Shown here: positions 1-12,383 of the stretch, one piece after another
How the letters are laid out: each line of letters starts with the position of its first letter
Position numbering within the stretch: position 1 is the stretch's first letter
Assembly: GCA_902621305.1 (NCBI GenBank)
Contig: CACNLM010000001.1
Span: 1-64,000, forward strand
From: an uncultured Alphaproteobacteria bacterium
Lineage (GTDB): Bacteria > Pseudomonadota > Alphaproteobacteria > HIMB59 > GCA-002718135
Length of the DNA: 64,000 nucleotides
Reading direction: 5' to 3'
The notes under the pieces: model-generated
Databases searched by the model: none
Seen by the model: only the letters and a program-made list of their open reading frames with translations
Told to the model about the DNA's origin: nothing
Position numbers and translations under genes: made by a program

Positions 1-983
1 GAAACTTGAAAAGGAATTATTGTTTGCACTGAACCCTTTCCAAAAGATTGTGTACCTATGATGATTGCTCTTTTATGATCTTGAAGTGCGCCCGCAACAA
101 TTTCAGAAGCTGATGCGGAACCACCATCAATAATTACAACAAGTGGTTTTCCACTAGTTCTATCAGATTTTTTTGCACGATATCTTCTTATGTCTTTTTT
201 ATCTCTACCTCTTGTTGAAACAATTTCTCCTCTTTTTAAGAAAATATCCGTCACCTTAACTGCTTGATTAAGAAGACCCCCTGGGTTAGATCGTACATCT
301 AAAACATAACCCTTTATTTTATTTTCTTGTTCAATTTTTTTTATAGCATCTAGAAGACCACTTTCTGTTTGTTCATTAAAGGATGTTATTCTTAAATATC
401 CAATATTGTTAAGCACTTCACTTTTAACTGATCTAATTTTTATATAATCTCTGATAATTTCAATCTCAAAGGGTTCAGTATTTGCTCTCGAAATAGTAAT
501 TACTATTGGTTCACCTTTTTTGCCTCTCATTAATTCAACAGCTTCATTTAGAGTTAGACCAAAAACAGGTGTTTCGTCTATTTGAATAATATAATCACCT
601 GCAAGAACTCCAGCTTCATATGCGGGTGTATCCTCTATCGGAGCAATGACTTTCACAAAACCTTCTTCCATAGTAATTTCAATCCCTAATCCACCAAATT
701 TACCCTCTGTATCCATTTGCATTTCTTGAAATACTTCTTCATTCATAAAACCAGAATGAGGATCTAAACCTGACAACATTCCATCAATCGCTTTTTCAAT
801 TAATTCTTGATCCGTAACCTCTTCCACATATGAAGATCTTACCCTGTCGAATACTTGTCCAAATAGATCTAAATATTTATATTTTTCTTCATCTGAAGAA
901 GATCCATATGTTTTAGGTGCAAGAAGTGTAATGAGGGTGAACAGTAGTATTAGTTTTAAAAATACATTTTTTGAAATCATCAT
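1..983 (-). CDS. ctpA: S41-family C-terminal processing peptidase (CtpA-like), C-terminus cut off by window edge
   Basis: Reverse-strand translation MMISKNVFLKLILLFTLITLLAPKTYGSSSDEEKYKYLDLFGQVFDRVRSSYVEEV...GLDPHSGFMNEEVFQEMQ...GGLGIEIT...PAYEAGVLAGDYIIQID, with signal peptide, PDZ and S41 features; no stop before position 1. Confidence 0.9.
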   Translation of the reverse strand, partial: MMISKNVFLKLILLFTLITLLAPKTYGSSSDEEKYKYLDLFGQVFDRVRSSYVEEVTDQELIEKAIDGMLSGLDPHSGFMNEEVFQEMQMDTEGKFGGLGIEITMEEGFVKVIAPIEDTPAYEAGVLAGDYIIQIDETPVFGLTLNEAVELMRGKKGEPIVITISRANTEPFEIEIIRDYIKIRSVKSEVLNNIGYLRITSFNEQTESGLLDAIKKIEQENKIKGYVLDVRSNPGGLLNQAVKVTDIFLKRGEIVSTRGRDKKDIRRYRAKKSDRTSGKPLVVIIDGGSASASEIVAGALQDHKRAIIIGTQSFGKGSVQTIIPFQV

Positions 984-988
984 ATATT

Positions 989-1324
989 TTAAGCTAGTTT
1001 AGTTTGTGAAGAATCAAAGCTTACTTCCCATAATTTTTCTAATGCATATAATTCTCTAATTTCTTGTCGAAATAAATGAACAATGATCTCACCTGCATCA
1101 ACAATTATCCAGTCACATTGAGGTCTTCCTTCAGGATTCGGACATTTTATCCCTGCTCTTTTTAACTTTTTTACCATTTCGTCTGCTGTAGCATCTGAAT
1201 GTCTGGTTGATCTACAGGTAGCAATCACAAAGGCATCAGCAACGGATGATTTGTTTGATAAATCAATAACTTTTATATCTTCAGCTTTTGCATCATTTAG
1301 TATTGATACAATATTTTCTGTCAA
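989..1324 (-). CDS. rsfS: Ribosome silencing factor RsfS/YbeB/iojap
   Basis: Family features (DLSNKSSVADAFVIATCRSTRH...CDWIIVDAGEIIVHLF); adjacent to nadD. Confidence 0.93.
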   Translation of the reverse strand: MTENIVSILNDAKAEDIKVIDLSNKSSVADAFVIATCRSTRHSDATADEMVKKLKRAGIKCPNPEGRPQCDWIIVDAGEIIVHLFRQEIRELYALEKLWEVSFDSSQTKLA

Positions 1325-1337
1325 TGAAGTAATTTTA

Positions 1338-1916
1338 TTAATATTTGCCCCTTAATTTATTTCTTTGATTTCTAATTTCAGATGATGAAATTTTAATTTC
1401 TTTATTTTGTATCAAAGTCCAAGCAGGAACTTTTTTTGATACATATTCTATGTCTTGAGCTATATATTTATGATGAATAAATTTTTTTGCTGCAACACTT
1501 TTCAAAGCATTAGTATTATATCCATGTCTTCTGAAAATAACAATAGAGATAATATGAAAAATTGATTGCCATTTTTCCCATTCGTGAAAATTAACTAAAT
1601 TGTCTGCACCCATTAACCAAAAAAATTTAATATTTTTATAATATTGAATAAGAAATTTAATTGTTTGATAAGAATATTGAGATTTAATTTTTTTTTCTAC
1701 TTCTAATATTTTTATAGGAAAATTTTTTGTAATTTGTTTACAATTTTTTAATCTTTCTTCGTATGTTGCAGGTTTTGAAATCTTCAAAGGGTTCTGAGGT
1801 GTAACTAACCACCAAATTTCATCTAATTGTAATACTTTTTTAGCTTCATTTGAAATAAATAGATGCCCTCGATGTGGCGGATCAAAAGATCCTCCCAGAA
1901 GTCCAATCTTTTTCAA
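1338..1916 (-). CDS. nadD: Nicotinate-nucleotide adenylyltransferase
   Basis: GLLGGSFDPPHRGHL nucleotidyltransferase motif; FFWLMGADNLVNFHEWEKWQ; C-terminal SSSEIR. Confidence 0.93.
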   Translation of the reverse strand: MKKIGLLGGSFDPPHRGHLFISNEAKKVLQLDEIWWLVTPQNPLKISKPATYEERLKNCKQITKNFPIKILEVEKKIKSQYSYQTIKFLIQYYKNIKFFWLMGADNLVNFHEWEKWQSIFHIISIVIFRRHGYNTNALKSVAAKKFIHHKYIAQDIEYVSKKVPAWTLIQNKEIKISSSEIRNQRNKLRGKY

Positions 1917-3166
1917 TTAAGGTCTTTCCTGACCATTACCATTAACTACATATTTAAATGTAGTTAAATGTTTTGTTCCCACTGGTCCCCTTACGTGTAT
2001 TTTGTCTGTTGAGATACCTATTTCAGCACCAAAACCAAATTCACCGCCATCTGCAAATTGCGTAGATGCATTTTTAAGTATTATTGCGCTGTCAATTTTA
2101 TTATAAAACTTTTCAAAGGTTTTTTCACTTTCTGTAATTATACTTTCTGTATGACCAGAAGAATAATCATTTATATGCTTAACCGCTTCATCAACTCCTG
2201 AAACAATTTTTACTGATAAAATTTTATCTAAATATTCTAATGACCAATCTTCTTCACTTGCAGTTTTAAAATCACTATCTAAAGACTGAATATATTCATC
2301 ACCTCGAATTTCACAATTTACTTCTTTTAGAGGTTTTAATATTTTCATAGCTTCGTCTTTAATTTTTTCATCAATTAAAAGTGTTTCTGCAGCACCACAA
2401 ATTTCAGGACGCCTCATTTTACTATTAAAAACTACTTTTTCTGCAATGCTTAAATCAGCATCTTTGTCTACATACACATGACATATACCATCTAAATGTT
2501 TGATAACGGGTATTTTGCTTGCTGAATTAATTTTTTCAATCAAACCTTTGCCACCTCTAGGAATAATTACGTCAACATAATCTCTCATGCTTAGTAAATG
2601 ATCAACCGCTTCTCTTTCAGGTGTATTAATCATTTGGACACAATATTCTGGTAGGCCAGCTTCTGTGAAAGCATTTGTAATATTATTTACTAATTCCTTA
2701 GAGGAATGAAAACTATCACTACCACCTCTTAAAATTATACAATTGCCAGATTTTATGGAAAGACAAGACGCATCAACAGTGACGTTCGGTCTGGATTCAT
2801 AAATCACGCCTAATACACCAAGTGGTGTTGAAATTTTACGAAACTGCAAACCATTAGGTCTTTCCCATTCTTCTAATGTAATGCCAATCGGATCTGGTAT
2901 TTCGATTATATCTTTAATTGATGTGATTAATCCATCAATAGATTTTTCAGTTAATGTGAGTCTATTTATTAAAGGTTTAGCTAAAGATTTTTTTTCACCA
3001 TTTTCTAAATCTGTTTTATTAGCTTCAAGAATTTTATTTCTATTTTTATCTAAATTTTTAGTGAGTTTTGTTAAAGCAAGATTTTTTTGATCACTGCTAC
3101 AGACTTTCATATTTAGAGAGGCAGATTTTGCTCTTTTGCCTAATTCAATAATATTATTTTCAATAC

Positions 3167-3170
<4 letters not shown>
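1917..3170 (-). CDS. proA: Gamma-glutamyl phosphate reductase
   Basis: Full-length ProA: GVIYESRPNVTVDA, CGAAETLLID, FGFGAEIGISTDKIHVRGPVG. Confidence 0.96.
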
Positions 3171-5264
<2,094 letters not shown>

Positions 5265-5278
5265 TTAATTAATTGGGA

Positions 5279-5536
5279 TTATTGTTCTGTGGGAACAACT
5301 GATACAAAAGTTCTTACTCTTGTTTTTTTAAAAGCTACTTTTCCATTTATTGTAGCAAATATTGTGTGATCTTTACCTATGCCAACATTATCACCTGGAT
5401 GAAATTTTGTGCCTCTTTGCCTAATAATAATGTTTCCTGCTATTACGTTTTCACCGCCAAATTTCTTAACTCCAAGTCTTCGACCCGCCGAGTCTCTTCC
5501 ATTCCTAGAACTACCACCTGCTTTTTTCGTTGCCAT
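5279..5536 (-). CDS. rpmA: 50S ribosomal protein L27
   Basis: [29 protein letters not shown]. Confidence 0.97.
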   Translation of the reverse strand: MATKKAGGSSRNGRDSAGRRLGVKKFGGENVIAGNIIIRQRGTKFHPGDNVGIGKDHTIFATINGKVAFKKTRVRTFVSVVPTEQ

Positions 5537-6057
5537 TATTTATCTTCTTTTTTAGTTTTAACAGTTTTTTTAACACTTTTCTTTACTGATTTTTTCTTAG
5601 TAGGTGAAGCTTTATTTACTGCTTTTTTTGCAACTGTCTTCTTTTTTGAAACTTTTACCTCTTTAGATTCAATTTTTTCTTTAGTAACTTTAGTTTCAGT
5701 TTTTTTAACTTTTTTTATTTCAGGTTCAGCAGTAGACTTTTTTCCACCATAAGAAATTGATTCAATTCTTAATACAGTTAGATATTGTCTATGACCTTGT
5801 GTTAGTCTGTAATTTTGTCTTTTTCTTTTTTTAAAAACTATTATTTTTTTATCTCTGATTTGATCAACAATTTTTGCTTCAATTGAAGCATCTTTTAGTA
5901 ATGGCTCTCCTAAGCTATTTGTCCTTTGATCACTGATCGCTAATACATCAGTAATAGACACTTTATCACCTTTGGATCCCTCAAGTTTTTCTACCTTAAG
6001 TATCTGACCAGCTCTTGCTAAGTATTGCTTTCCACCAGTTTTGAAAATTGCTAACAT
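5536..6057 (-). CDS. rplU: 50S ribosomal protein L21 with extended Lys-rich C-terminal tail
   Basis: [27 protein letters not shown]...[26 protein letters not shown] followed by about 70 aa of Lys-rich tail. Confidence 0.94.
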   Translation of the reverse strand: MLAIFKTGGKQYLARAGQILKVEKLEGSKGDKVSITDVLAISDQRTNSLGEPLLKDASIEAKIVDQIRDKKIIVFKKRKRQNYRLTQGHRQYLTVLRIESISYGGKKSTAEPEIKKVKKTETKVTKEKIESKEVKVSKKKTVAKKAVNKASPTKKKSVKKSVKKTVKTKKEDK

Positions 6058-6137
6058 ATCTTTTGATGGCGGGGTTTATAGTGAACTATGCTAATAGTCA
6101 AATTAAAAATATGGCGTAAATACTGGAAATAAAGACC

Positions 6138-6890
6138 TTAAAAGCTATCCTTTGCTTTTCGCAAATAAGCAAACAATTCAAAGTCTGTAAAACCTAGCTC
6201 TTTCTTAATTATAGTACCTAATTTTGAATTTTGATTCAGGAATAAGTTATATTGTTTTTCATCTTCTAATAAAAAAGGTACGGATTTTCCTTTATTATTT
6301 AAATCATCATTAATTTTGTTTCTAACTGTCAAATAAGCACTTTCTTTTTTGAGTGTTTTCTCAAGAAAATTTAAATTGCTTATTGTATATTCATGACCAC
6401 AATAAATAATTGTATTTTTACCTAACTCATTGATTTTTTTTAAACTGTTAAACATTTCATTTAATGTTCCTTCAAACACACGACCACAACCAAGTCTGAA
6501 CAGTGTATCACCACAAAATAAAACACCATTGTTTTCATCATAGTAAATTATATGATCTAATGTATGCCCGGGTGTTTTTATTATTCTAAATGTATTTAAG
6601 CAGGAGTTGACTTCATCTCCATCACGTAAAACGAATCTTGTATTTTTAATTTGTGCACTTGGAGAGTGTATATTAACTTCTGGAAAAGCATTGAGTATTC
6701 CTTTTACACCTGATGTGTGATCTTTATGATGATGTGTAATAAATATATCTTCTATGGTTAAATTATTTTCAAGAGCAAAATTTAATATAGGATTACTATC
6801 AGCAGGATCTATAATACAGCTCTTAAGCGTGTCATTATATAAAACAAAAGAGTAGTTATCTTTTAATTGATTTATAATTTCAACTTTCAT
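6138..6890 (-). CDS. gloB: Hydroxyacylglutathione hydrolase (glyoxalase II)
   Basis: Metallo-beta-lactamase motif THHHKDHTSG; GHTLDHI, FCGDTLF, CGHEYT. Confidence 0.92.
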   Translation of the reverse strand: MKVEIINQLKDNYSFVLYNDTLKSCIIDPADSNPILNFALENNLTIEDIFITHHHKDHTSGVKGILNAFPEVNIHSPSAQIKNTRFVLRDGDEVNSCLNTFRIIKTPGHTLDHIIYYDENNGVLFCGDTLFRLGCGRVFEGTLNEMFNSLKKINELGKNTIIYCGHEYTISNLNFLEKTLKKESAYLTVRNKINDDLNNKGKSVPFLLEDEKQYNLFLNQNSKLGTIIKKELGFTDFELFAYLRKAKDSF

Positions 6891-6897
6891 CTAATAA

Positions 6898-7581
6898 CTA
6901 ATTTGCAATAACAGAATTTTTTGCAAAAACTTTTTTTGATGATTTAATTTTTATTGGTTCAAAATTTTTATAACTTAATAAAAAGATAGCTTCGTGAGTG
7001 AAAAAATTAACTCCAGTAACTGATTCACTTATATCAAATTGCTTACCTTTTGATGTTAATCCAATACTTTTTTCAATCACAATATTCATTTCATTACACA
7101 AATTCAAAAAATCCTTAATTGTAAAAAAATGAATGTTAGGTGTGTCATACCATGTATAAGGTAAACTTTCTGTTACTGGCATTTTTCCAGATATTAAAAG
7201 CTGTAATCTTATTTTCCAATGTCCAAAGTTAGGAAAAGAAACTATTGCTTTTGATCCTATTCTTAATAATTCAGACAGAATATCTTTGGGTTTCATCATT
7301 GCTTGTAAAGTTTGACTTAAAATTACATAATCAAAACTATTATTTGAATATTGAGATAAATCCAATTCGGCATTTCCATGTATAACATTGAAACCCCTTG
7401 CGATAGCATTTGCAGCTAGATCTCTATTTAATTCAATGCCATGAGTTATCGCATTACGATTATTTTCTAATTGCTCCATAAGACCGCCATCACCACATCC
7501 AATATCTAGGATTTTTCTATCTTGTGCGATAAGTGTTTCAATAAGAGACCAATCTTTTCTTATGCTATTAATTTTATTCAT
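6898..7581 (-). CDS. metW: Methionine biosynthesis protein MetW (methyltransferase fold)
   Basis: KILDIGCGDGGLMEQL, SNNSFDYVILSQTLQ; overlaps metX. Confidence 0.9.
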   Translation of the reverse strand: MNKINSIRKDWSLIETLIAQDRKILDIGCGDGGLMEQLENNRNAITHGIELNRDLAANAIARGFNVIHGNAELDLSQYSNNSFDYVILSQTLQAMMKPKDILSELLRIGSKAIVSFPNFGHWKIRLQLLISGKMPVTESLPYTWYDTPNIHFFTIKDFLNLCNEMNIVIEKSIGLTSKGKQFDISESVTGVNFFTHEAIFLLSYKNFEPIKIKSSKKVFAKNSVIAN

Positions 7582-8722
7582 CTATCTTTGCAAAGTTGTT
7601 TGTTAGGAAACCTTTTATTACATCATCTAACTGTGGTTCCTCTAATAAAAAACTATCATGTCCTTTATCAGTATCAATTTCTAAAAAGCTTACTTCTCTT
7701 GATAGAGAATTTAATTGATTTACAATAATTTTACTTTCTATTGTAGGGAATAACCAATCCGAGGTAAATGAGACAATTAAATATTTTAAATGGTTATTTG
7801 GATTATGACTAAACTCAATATTTTTTCTAAATGTTTCATCATGATCAAAATAATCCATAGCCCTTGTTAAATAAAGATATGAATTTGCATCAAATCTTTC
7901 AACAAATGATTTACCTTGATATCTCAGATAACTTTCAACTTGAAAATCAGCATCAAACCCAAAAGAAATAATATCTCTTGATTGAAGTTTTCTTCCAAAT
8001 TTTCTATGCATCGCATTTTCGGATAAATATGTTATATGTGCAATCATTCTTGCTACTGATAGACCTCTTTCTGGCACTTCATTATTTTCAAAATACTTTC
8101 CATTTTTCCAAATAGGATCACTCATTATTGCCTGTCGCCCAACTTCATGAAATGCAATATTTTGAGCCGAATGTTTTAAAGCGCCCGCAATATGTATTAT
8201 ATTTAAAATTTTATCTGGAAAATCGATTGCCCATTGAAGTGCTTGCATTGCTCCCATCGAACCGCCAATGACAGAAAATAACTTTTCTATATTTAAACTT
8301 TCAATCAATAAAGATTGAGCCTTCACCATATCTTTTATTGTTATGGAAGGAAAATTACCACCATATGCAACATCACTGTCATTTTGTAACTCTTTAGGAC
8401 CAGTTGAGCCAGCACAACCGCCGAGTACATTTGAGCAAATTACAAAAAATTTGTTTGTATCAATTGGTTTATTAGGTCCAACCATTCTAGACCACCAACC
8501 TTCTCTCCCAGTAATGGGATTGTTCCCAGCAACATATTGATCTCCAGTTAAAGCATGGCAAACAAGAATAGCATTTGTTTTATCAGTATTTAATTTCCCA
8601 TATGTTTTGAATGCTAGTTTAAAACTATTTATTATATCTCCTGATTCTAGTTTTAAATTAATATTCTCGAAGTAGGCTATTTCGCTTTCAAGTTTTGTAT
8701 CAGTAGTAAATTTTGTATTCAT
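7574..8722 (-). CDS. metX: Homoserine O-acetyltransferase
   Basis: NAILVCHALTGDQ, SVIGGSMGAMQALQWA, DTDKGHDSFLLE; metX-metW pair. Confidence 0.93.
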   Translation of the reverse strand: MNTKFTTDTKLESEIAYFENINLKLESGDIINSFKLAFKTYGKLNTDKTNAILVCHALTGDQYVAGNNPITGREGWWSRMVGPNKPIDTNKFFVICSNVLGGCAGSTGPKELQNDSDVAYGGNFPSITIKDMVKAQSLLIESLNIEKLFSVIGGSMGAMQALQWAIDFPDKILNIIHIAGALKHSAQNIAFHEVGRQAIMSDPIWKNGKYFENNEVPERGLSVARMIAHITYLSENAMHRKFGRKLQSRDIISFGFDADFQVESYLRYQGKSFVERFDANSYLYLTRAMDYFDHDETFRKNIEFSHNPNNHLKYLIVSFTSDWLFPTIESKIIVNQLNSLSREVSFLEIDTDKGHDSFLLEEPQLDDVIKGFLTNNFAKIDE

Positions 8723-8760
8723 ATCTTTTTAGTTTAACACTATTTGAAAGAACGAAGGAG

Positions 8761-8820
8761 GAGGGTAAACGCTTTAGCTGATTATTGCTCCACCCGCAAG
8801 CTGTCTCAAATCGGTGATAA
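8761..8820 (-). promoter_or_regulatory. Probable SAM-II-type riboswitch in metX 5' UTR
   Basis: Reverse strand UUAUCACCGAUUUGAGACAGCUUGCGGGUGGAGCAAUAAUCAGCUAAAGCG: P1 UCACC/GGUGG, conserved-looking GAUUUG, CUUGC and GCUAAA blocks, possible GCUU/AAGC pseudoknot, about 40 nt before metX AUG. Confidence 0.72.
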
Positions 8821-8931
8821 TTGGTCTTATATTTATATATCTTTCTAAGTCAATAAATCGTCATTTTTTAAATTAAATACTACTTTATTTTGATTTATAG
8901 TTAGATAGTTTGTAAAGAAACATCCAAAATT

Positions 8932-10281
8932 ATGAAAAATAAAGAATTAGACAGTTTAAGAAGCAAAATTAATAACATTGATGATGAGATTTTATCTTTA
9001 TTATCTAATCGCTCTAAAATTGTTTTAGAAATAGGAAAACACAAAAAAGATAATTCAGTTGTTGATCTAGATAGAGAACAAAAAATTCTCGACAGATTAA
9101 GCTCTAAATTTACAGGATTTTATCCGAAAGATACTATTGTTAGACTTTGGAGAGAAATTTTTCAATCTTCTGAAAAACTTCAAAAGTTAACTAAAGAAAA
9201 TATTCAATCAAAAAGATCTATAGAAAATATTAATGTTTATAAAGGTGGTAAGGCAAAGTTAAATAACAATAAAAGAGTTATCAAACTTTCTTCAAATGAA
9301 AATCCTTATGGTGCTTCACAGAAAGCAATTGAATTGTTAGAGACAAAAAATATTAATCATGATTTACACAGATACCCTGAAATTGATGGATCATCATTAA
9401 GAGAAGCAATAGCTAAAAATTTTTCTATTGATAGTAATAGAATTATTCTTGGCTCTGGCTCAGATGAAGTTTTATTATTTGCAGCTTTGGCATTTTGTCA
9501 AGATGGCGATGAAATTCTTCACGCAAACCACGGCTTTGAGATGTATTCAATTGTGAGTAAAGTAGTTGGTGCTGTTCCAAAAAAAATTAAGGAAGATGCA
9601 AATTTCAATTTAAATATTGAAAATCTCATAGATCAAACAAATGACGCTACTAAAGTTATTTATATTGCATCACCTAATAATCCAACCGGAACTTATTTGT
9701 CTAGAGACCAACTTGTTAAATTAATGAGTAGTATTTCAAAAAATATTATTGTTGTTATAGATGGGGCATATGTCGAATATGTACAAAAAGACGATTATGA
9801 TAAAGGATTTAGTTTAACAGATGAATATGAGAATATTATTTTAACAAGAACATTTTCAAAAACATATGGACTCGCAGCTTTAAGAGTAGGCTGGTGTTAT
9901 ACCAGTCAAAAAATAGCTGATATAATTAATAAAATAAAACCTCCTTTTAATACGACAACTATTTCACAGTCTCTTGCAATTAAAGCTTTGGAAGATAAAG
10001 AACATATTGAAAACTCTGTTAAATTAAATTCTGAAATTAAAGATTGGTTTGAAAAAGAGCTCAAACTTCTAAATATTAAGACCAGACAAACTGAAGGTAA
10101 TTTTACTTTAATTGAAACTTCAGAAGAAGAAGCTGAGAAAATTAGTAATCATCTTATGAATGATGGCATTATTATAAGGCGTTTAAATAGTTATAATCTG
10201 CCCAATTTTTTGAGAATTAGTATTGGTACAAAAGAAGAAATGAATTTGACAGTTGAAAGTTTGAAGAAATTTAATGTCTAA
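8932..10281 (+). CDS. Chorismate mutase (AroQ-type)-histidinol-phosphate/aromatic aminotransferase fusion
   Basis: N-terminus LDSLRSKINNIDDEILSLLSNRSKIVLEIGKHK is AroQ-like; then HisC-like class I/II aminotransferase (SSNENPYGAS, YIASPNNPTGTY, TFSKTYGLAALRVGW). Confidence 0.87.
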   Translation: MKNKELDSLRSKINNIDDEILSLLSNRSKIVLEIGKHKKDNSVVDLDREQKILDRLSSKFTGFYPKDTIVRLWREIFQSSEKLQKLTKENIQSKRSIENINVYKGGKAKLNNNKRVIKLSSNENPYGASQKAIELLETKNINHDLHRYPEIDGSSLREAIAKNFSIDSNRIILGSGSDEVLLFAALAFCQDGDEILHANHGFEMYSIVSKVVGAVPKKIKEDANFNLNIENLIDQTNDATKVIYIASPNNPTGTYLSRDQLVKLMSSISKNIIVVIDGAYVEYVQKDDYDKGFSLTDEYENIILTRTFSKTYGLAALRVGWCYTSQKIADIINKIKPPFNTTTISQSLAIKALEDKEHIENSVKLNSEIKDWFEKELKLLNIKTRQTEGNFTLIETSEEEAEKISNHLMNDGIIIRRLNSYNLPNFLRISIGTKEEMNLTVESLKKFNV

Positions 10282-11185
10282 AATAACTTATGATTCAGCT
10301 CTGGTCATTGGTATGGGATTAATTGGATCATCCATAGCAAGGGCACTGAAGGAAAAACAATTATCAAAAAAAATTTTTGCTATTGATGAGAACAGTGAGG
10401 TAATAAGTATTTCAAAAAATTTGAATCTTGTGGATGCAATAGAGAGTGATTTAAATAAATATAATCAACAATTTGATATTATTTTTATTTGCACACCTTT
10501 GAGTTCATATAGGGACATATTTAAGCAATTGAATAGCTATGTTAATGAAACAACATTAGTAACAGATGTTGGTTCAACAAAAGTAAGTGTTATTGAAGAT
10601 TTTAAAGAATCAATTAATAATAAAAAAATTTTATTTGTTCCTGCCCACCCTATTGCTGGATTAGAGAAAAGTGGACCAGAATTTGGTTTCGCAAAGCTGT
10701 TTGAGAATAGGTATTGTATTTTGACCCCAATAGAAACTCAGAGTGAGATAACAAGATCAATTTCAGATATTTGGGACTCATTTGGAATGAATATAGAAAT
10801 CATGGAACCTAAACGTCATGACAGAGTACTAGCTATGACATCTCATATTCCACAACTCATTGCATATTCTGTAGTAGGAACTGCAACAGAGCTTGAATCT
10901 CAAATGAAAGATGAAGTAATTAAGTATTCAGCTGCAGGTTTTAGAGATTTCACAAGATTGGCAGGTAGTGATCCAGTAATGTGGCGTGATGTTTATGAAA
11001 AAAATAAAGAAGCCGTTTTAGAAATGCTTGGTCGTTTCAGTGAAGATCTGCTTACTTATCAAAAAGCAATAAGAAATAATGATTTAAAATATTTAGAAGA
11101 AAAATTTATAAAATCAAAAGAAATTAGAAAAATTATTGAAGAGATTGGTCAAGCAGGAACTTTTGATCCTACAGAAAAGAATTAG
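10274..11185 (+). CDS. tyrA: Prephenate/arogenate dehydrogenase
   Basis: VIGMGLIGSSIARAL NAD-binding motif; DVGSTK, PAHPIAGLEKSGPEFG, AMTSHIPQLIAY. Confidence 0.9.
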   Translation: MSKITYDSALVIGMGLIGSSIARALKEKQLSKKIFAIDENSEVISISKNLNLVDAIESDLNKYNQQFDIIFICTPLSSYRDIFKQLNSYVNETTLVTDVGSTKVSVIEDFKESINNKKILFVPAHPIAGLEKSGPEFGFAKLFENRYCILTPIETQSEITRSISDIWDSFGMNIEIMEPKRHDRVLAMTSHIPQLIAYSVVGTATELESQMKDEVIKYSAAGFRDFTRLAGSDPVMWRDVYEKNKEAVLEMLGRFSEDLLTYQKAIRNNDLKYLEEKFIKSKEIRKIIEEIGQAGTFDPTEKN

Positions 11186-11889
11186 TTATCCAATAATAAA
11201 TCTGAAGCAGTTTCTATTCTATTTTGAACTTCGTTTAATAAAACTTTTTTATCTAAACCTTCATCAATTGTCGGTAAAAATTTTATAGTAATTAATCCTT
11301 TTTCTAATATCCATGATTGTTTTGGCCAACATAAGCCTGAATTTAAAGCTACAGGAAGGATTTTTCTTTTTGTATGATTATAAATTCCAATAAAACCTGT
11401 CTTATAATCCGGTTTACTACCAGGCAGCTTTCTTGTTCCTTCGGGGAAAATAATAATTGAAGATCCAAAAGATAATTTTGATTGAACTTTTTGTAACATA
11501 TCTCTCATAGCTTTTGTTCCACCATCTCTATTAATCGCAACCATATTAGACTTGAATAAATACTGGCCAAAAATTGGTATAAAGAAAAGCTCTTTTTTAT
11601 GGACAAAAAAACAATCTTTTAAATAGTAATAGAGTGCGAGTGTCTCAAATGCGGACTGATGTTTAGACGCAATTAAGACACTTTCATTTGGAATATTTTC
11701 TAAACCTTCAATTTTATGTTTAATATTACATATAAGATTAAGAAAAACAAAAATAACACGTATCCAAAGTTTGGTTGGATATTTAAGTAAATAACTTGGT
11801 AATAAGAGAAAAGGTAAACACACAATACCCATCAACACAGTCCATATAACCAAGGAAATATAAAATATTATACTTTTTAAAATTAACAT
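11182..11889 (-). CDS. plsC: 1-acyl-sn-glycerol-3-phosphate acyltransferase (PlsC-like)
   Basis: ASKHQSAFET (HX4D-like), IIFPEGTR. Confidence 0.85.
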   Translation of the reverse strand: MLILKSIIFYISLVIWTVLMGIVCLPFLLLPSYLLKYPTKLWIRVIFVFLNLICNIKHKIEGLENIPNESVLIASKHQSAFETLALYYYLKDCFFVHKKELFFIPIFGQYLFKSNMVAINRDGGTKAMRDMLQKVQSKLSFGSSIIIFPEGTRKLPGSKPDYKTGFIGIYNHTKRKILPVALNSGLCWPKQSWILEKGLITIKFLPTIDEGLDKKVLLNEVQNRIETASDLLLDN

Positions 11890-11939
11890 ACTTAATGATT
11901 TTGTTTTATATACTAGCCTGACTGATCTATATATAATTT

Positions 11940-12383
11940 ATGTTCATTGTTTGCTCTAATTGTGAATTCAAGTATTTAGTAAATTCTGCAGATCTTAAAC
12001 CAAATGGTAGAATGGTTGAATGTGCAAATTGTAATCATCAATGGTTTCAAGAATTAGATGATACTGATATTACAACATCAGTCCCATCTACAAAAAAAAA
12101 AGAATTAGATCAAAATTTAAAAAATAATAAACAAAAAGAAAAATTAGAAAAAGGTCCAGTCAGAAATTTACCAAGTACAGTTGTAAGACAAGAAAAACCA
12201 AGTGTTATTAATTCAACTATAGTAATTGCTTTAGCTATAGTTGTAATTTTAGCAATATGGATTTATCGATCTTACGGTGTAAATACTTTTATTATTATTG
12301 ATTTCTATATTAGGGAGTTTTTCTTTAATTTAAATTTGATAATTTCAGATTTAGCTAAAATTATACACAATACTTTAAATTAG
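11940..12383 (+). CDS. Zinc-ribbon (MJ0042-type) membrane-anchored protein
   Basis: MFIVCSNCEFKYLVNSADLKPNGRMVECANCNHQWFQ plus one TM helix. Confidence 0.8.
   Translation: MFIVCSNCEFKYLVNSADLKPNGRMVECANCNHQWFQELDDTDITTSVPSTKKKELDQNLKNNKQKEKLEKGPVRNLPSTVVRQEKPSVINSTIVIALAIVVILAIWIYRSYGVNTFIIIDFYIREFFFNLNLIISDLAKIIHNTLN

Noticed and set aside
5366-5752. 128-aa plus-strand Phe/Thr-rich ORF
   Set aside because: Antisense to rpmA/rplU; composition mirrors the lysine codons of the L21 tail.
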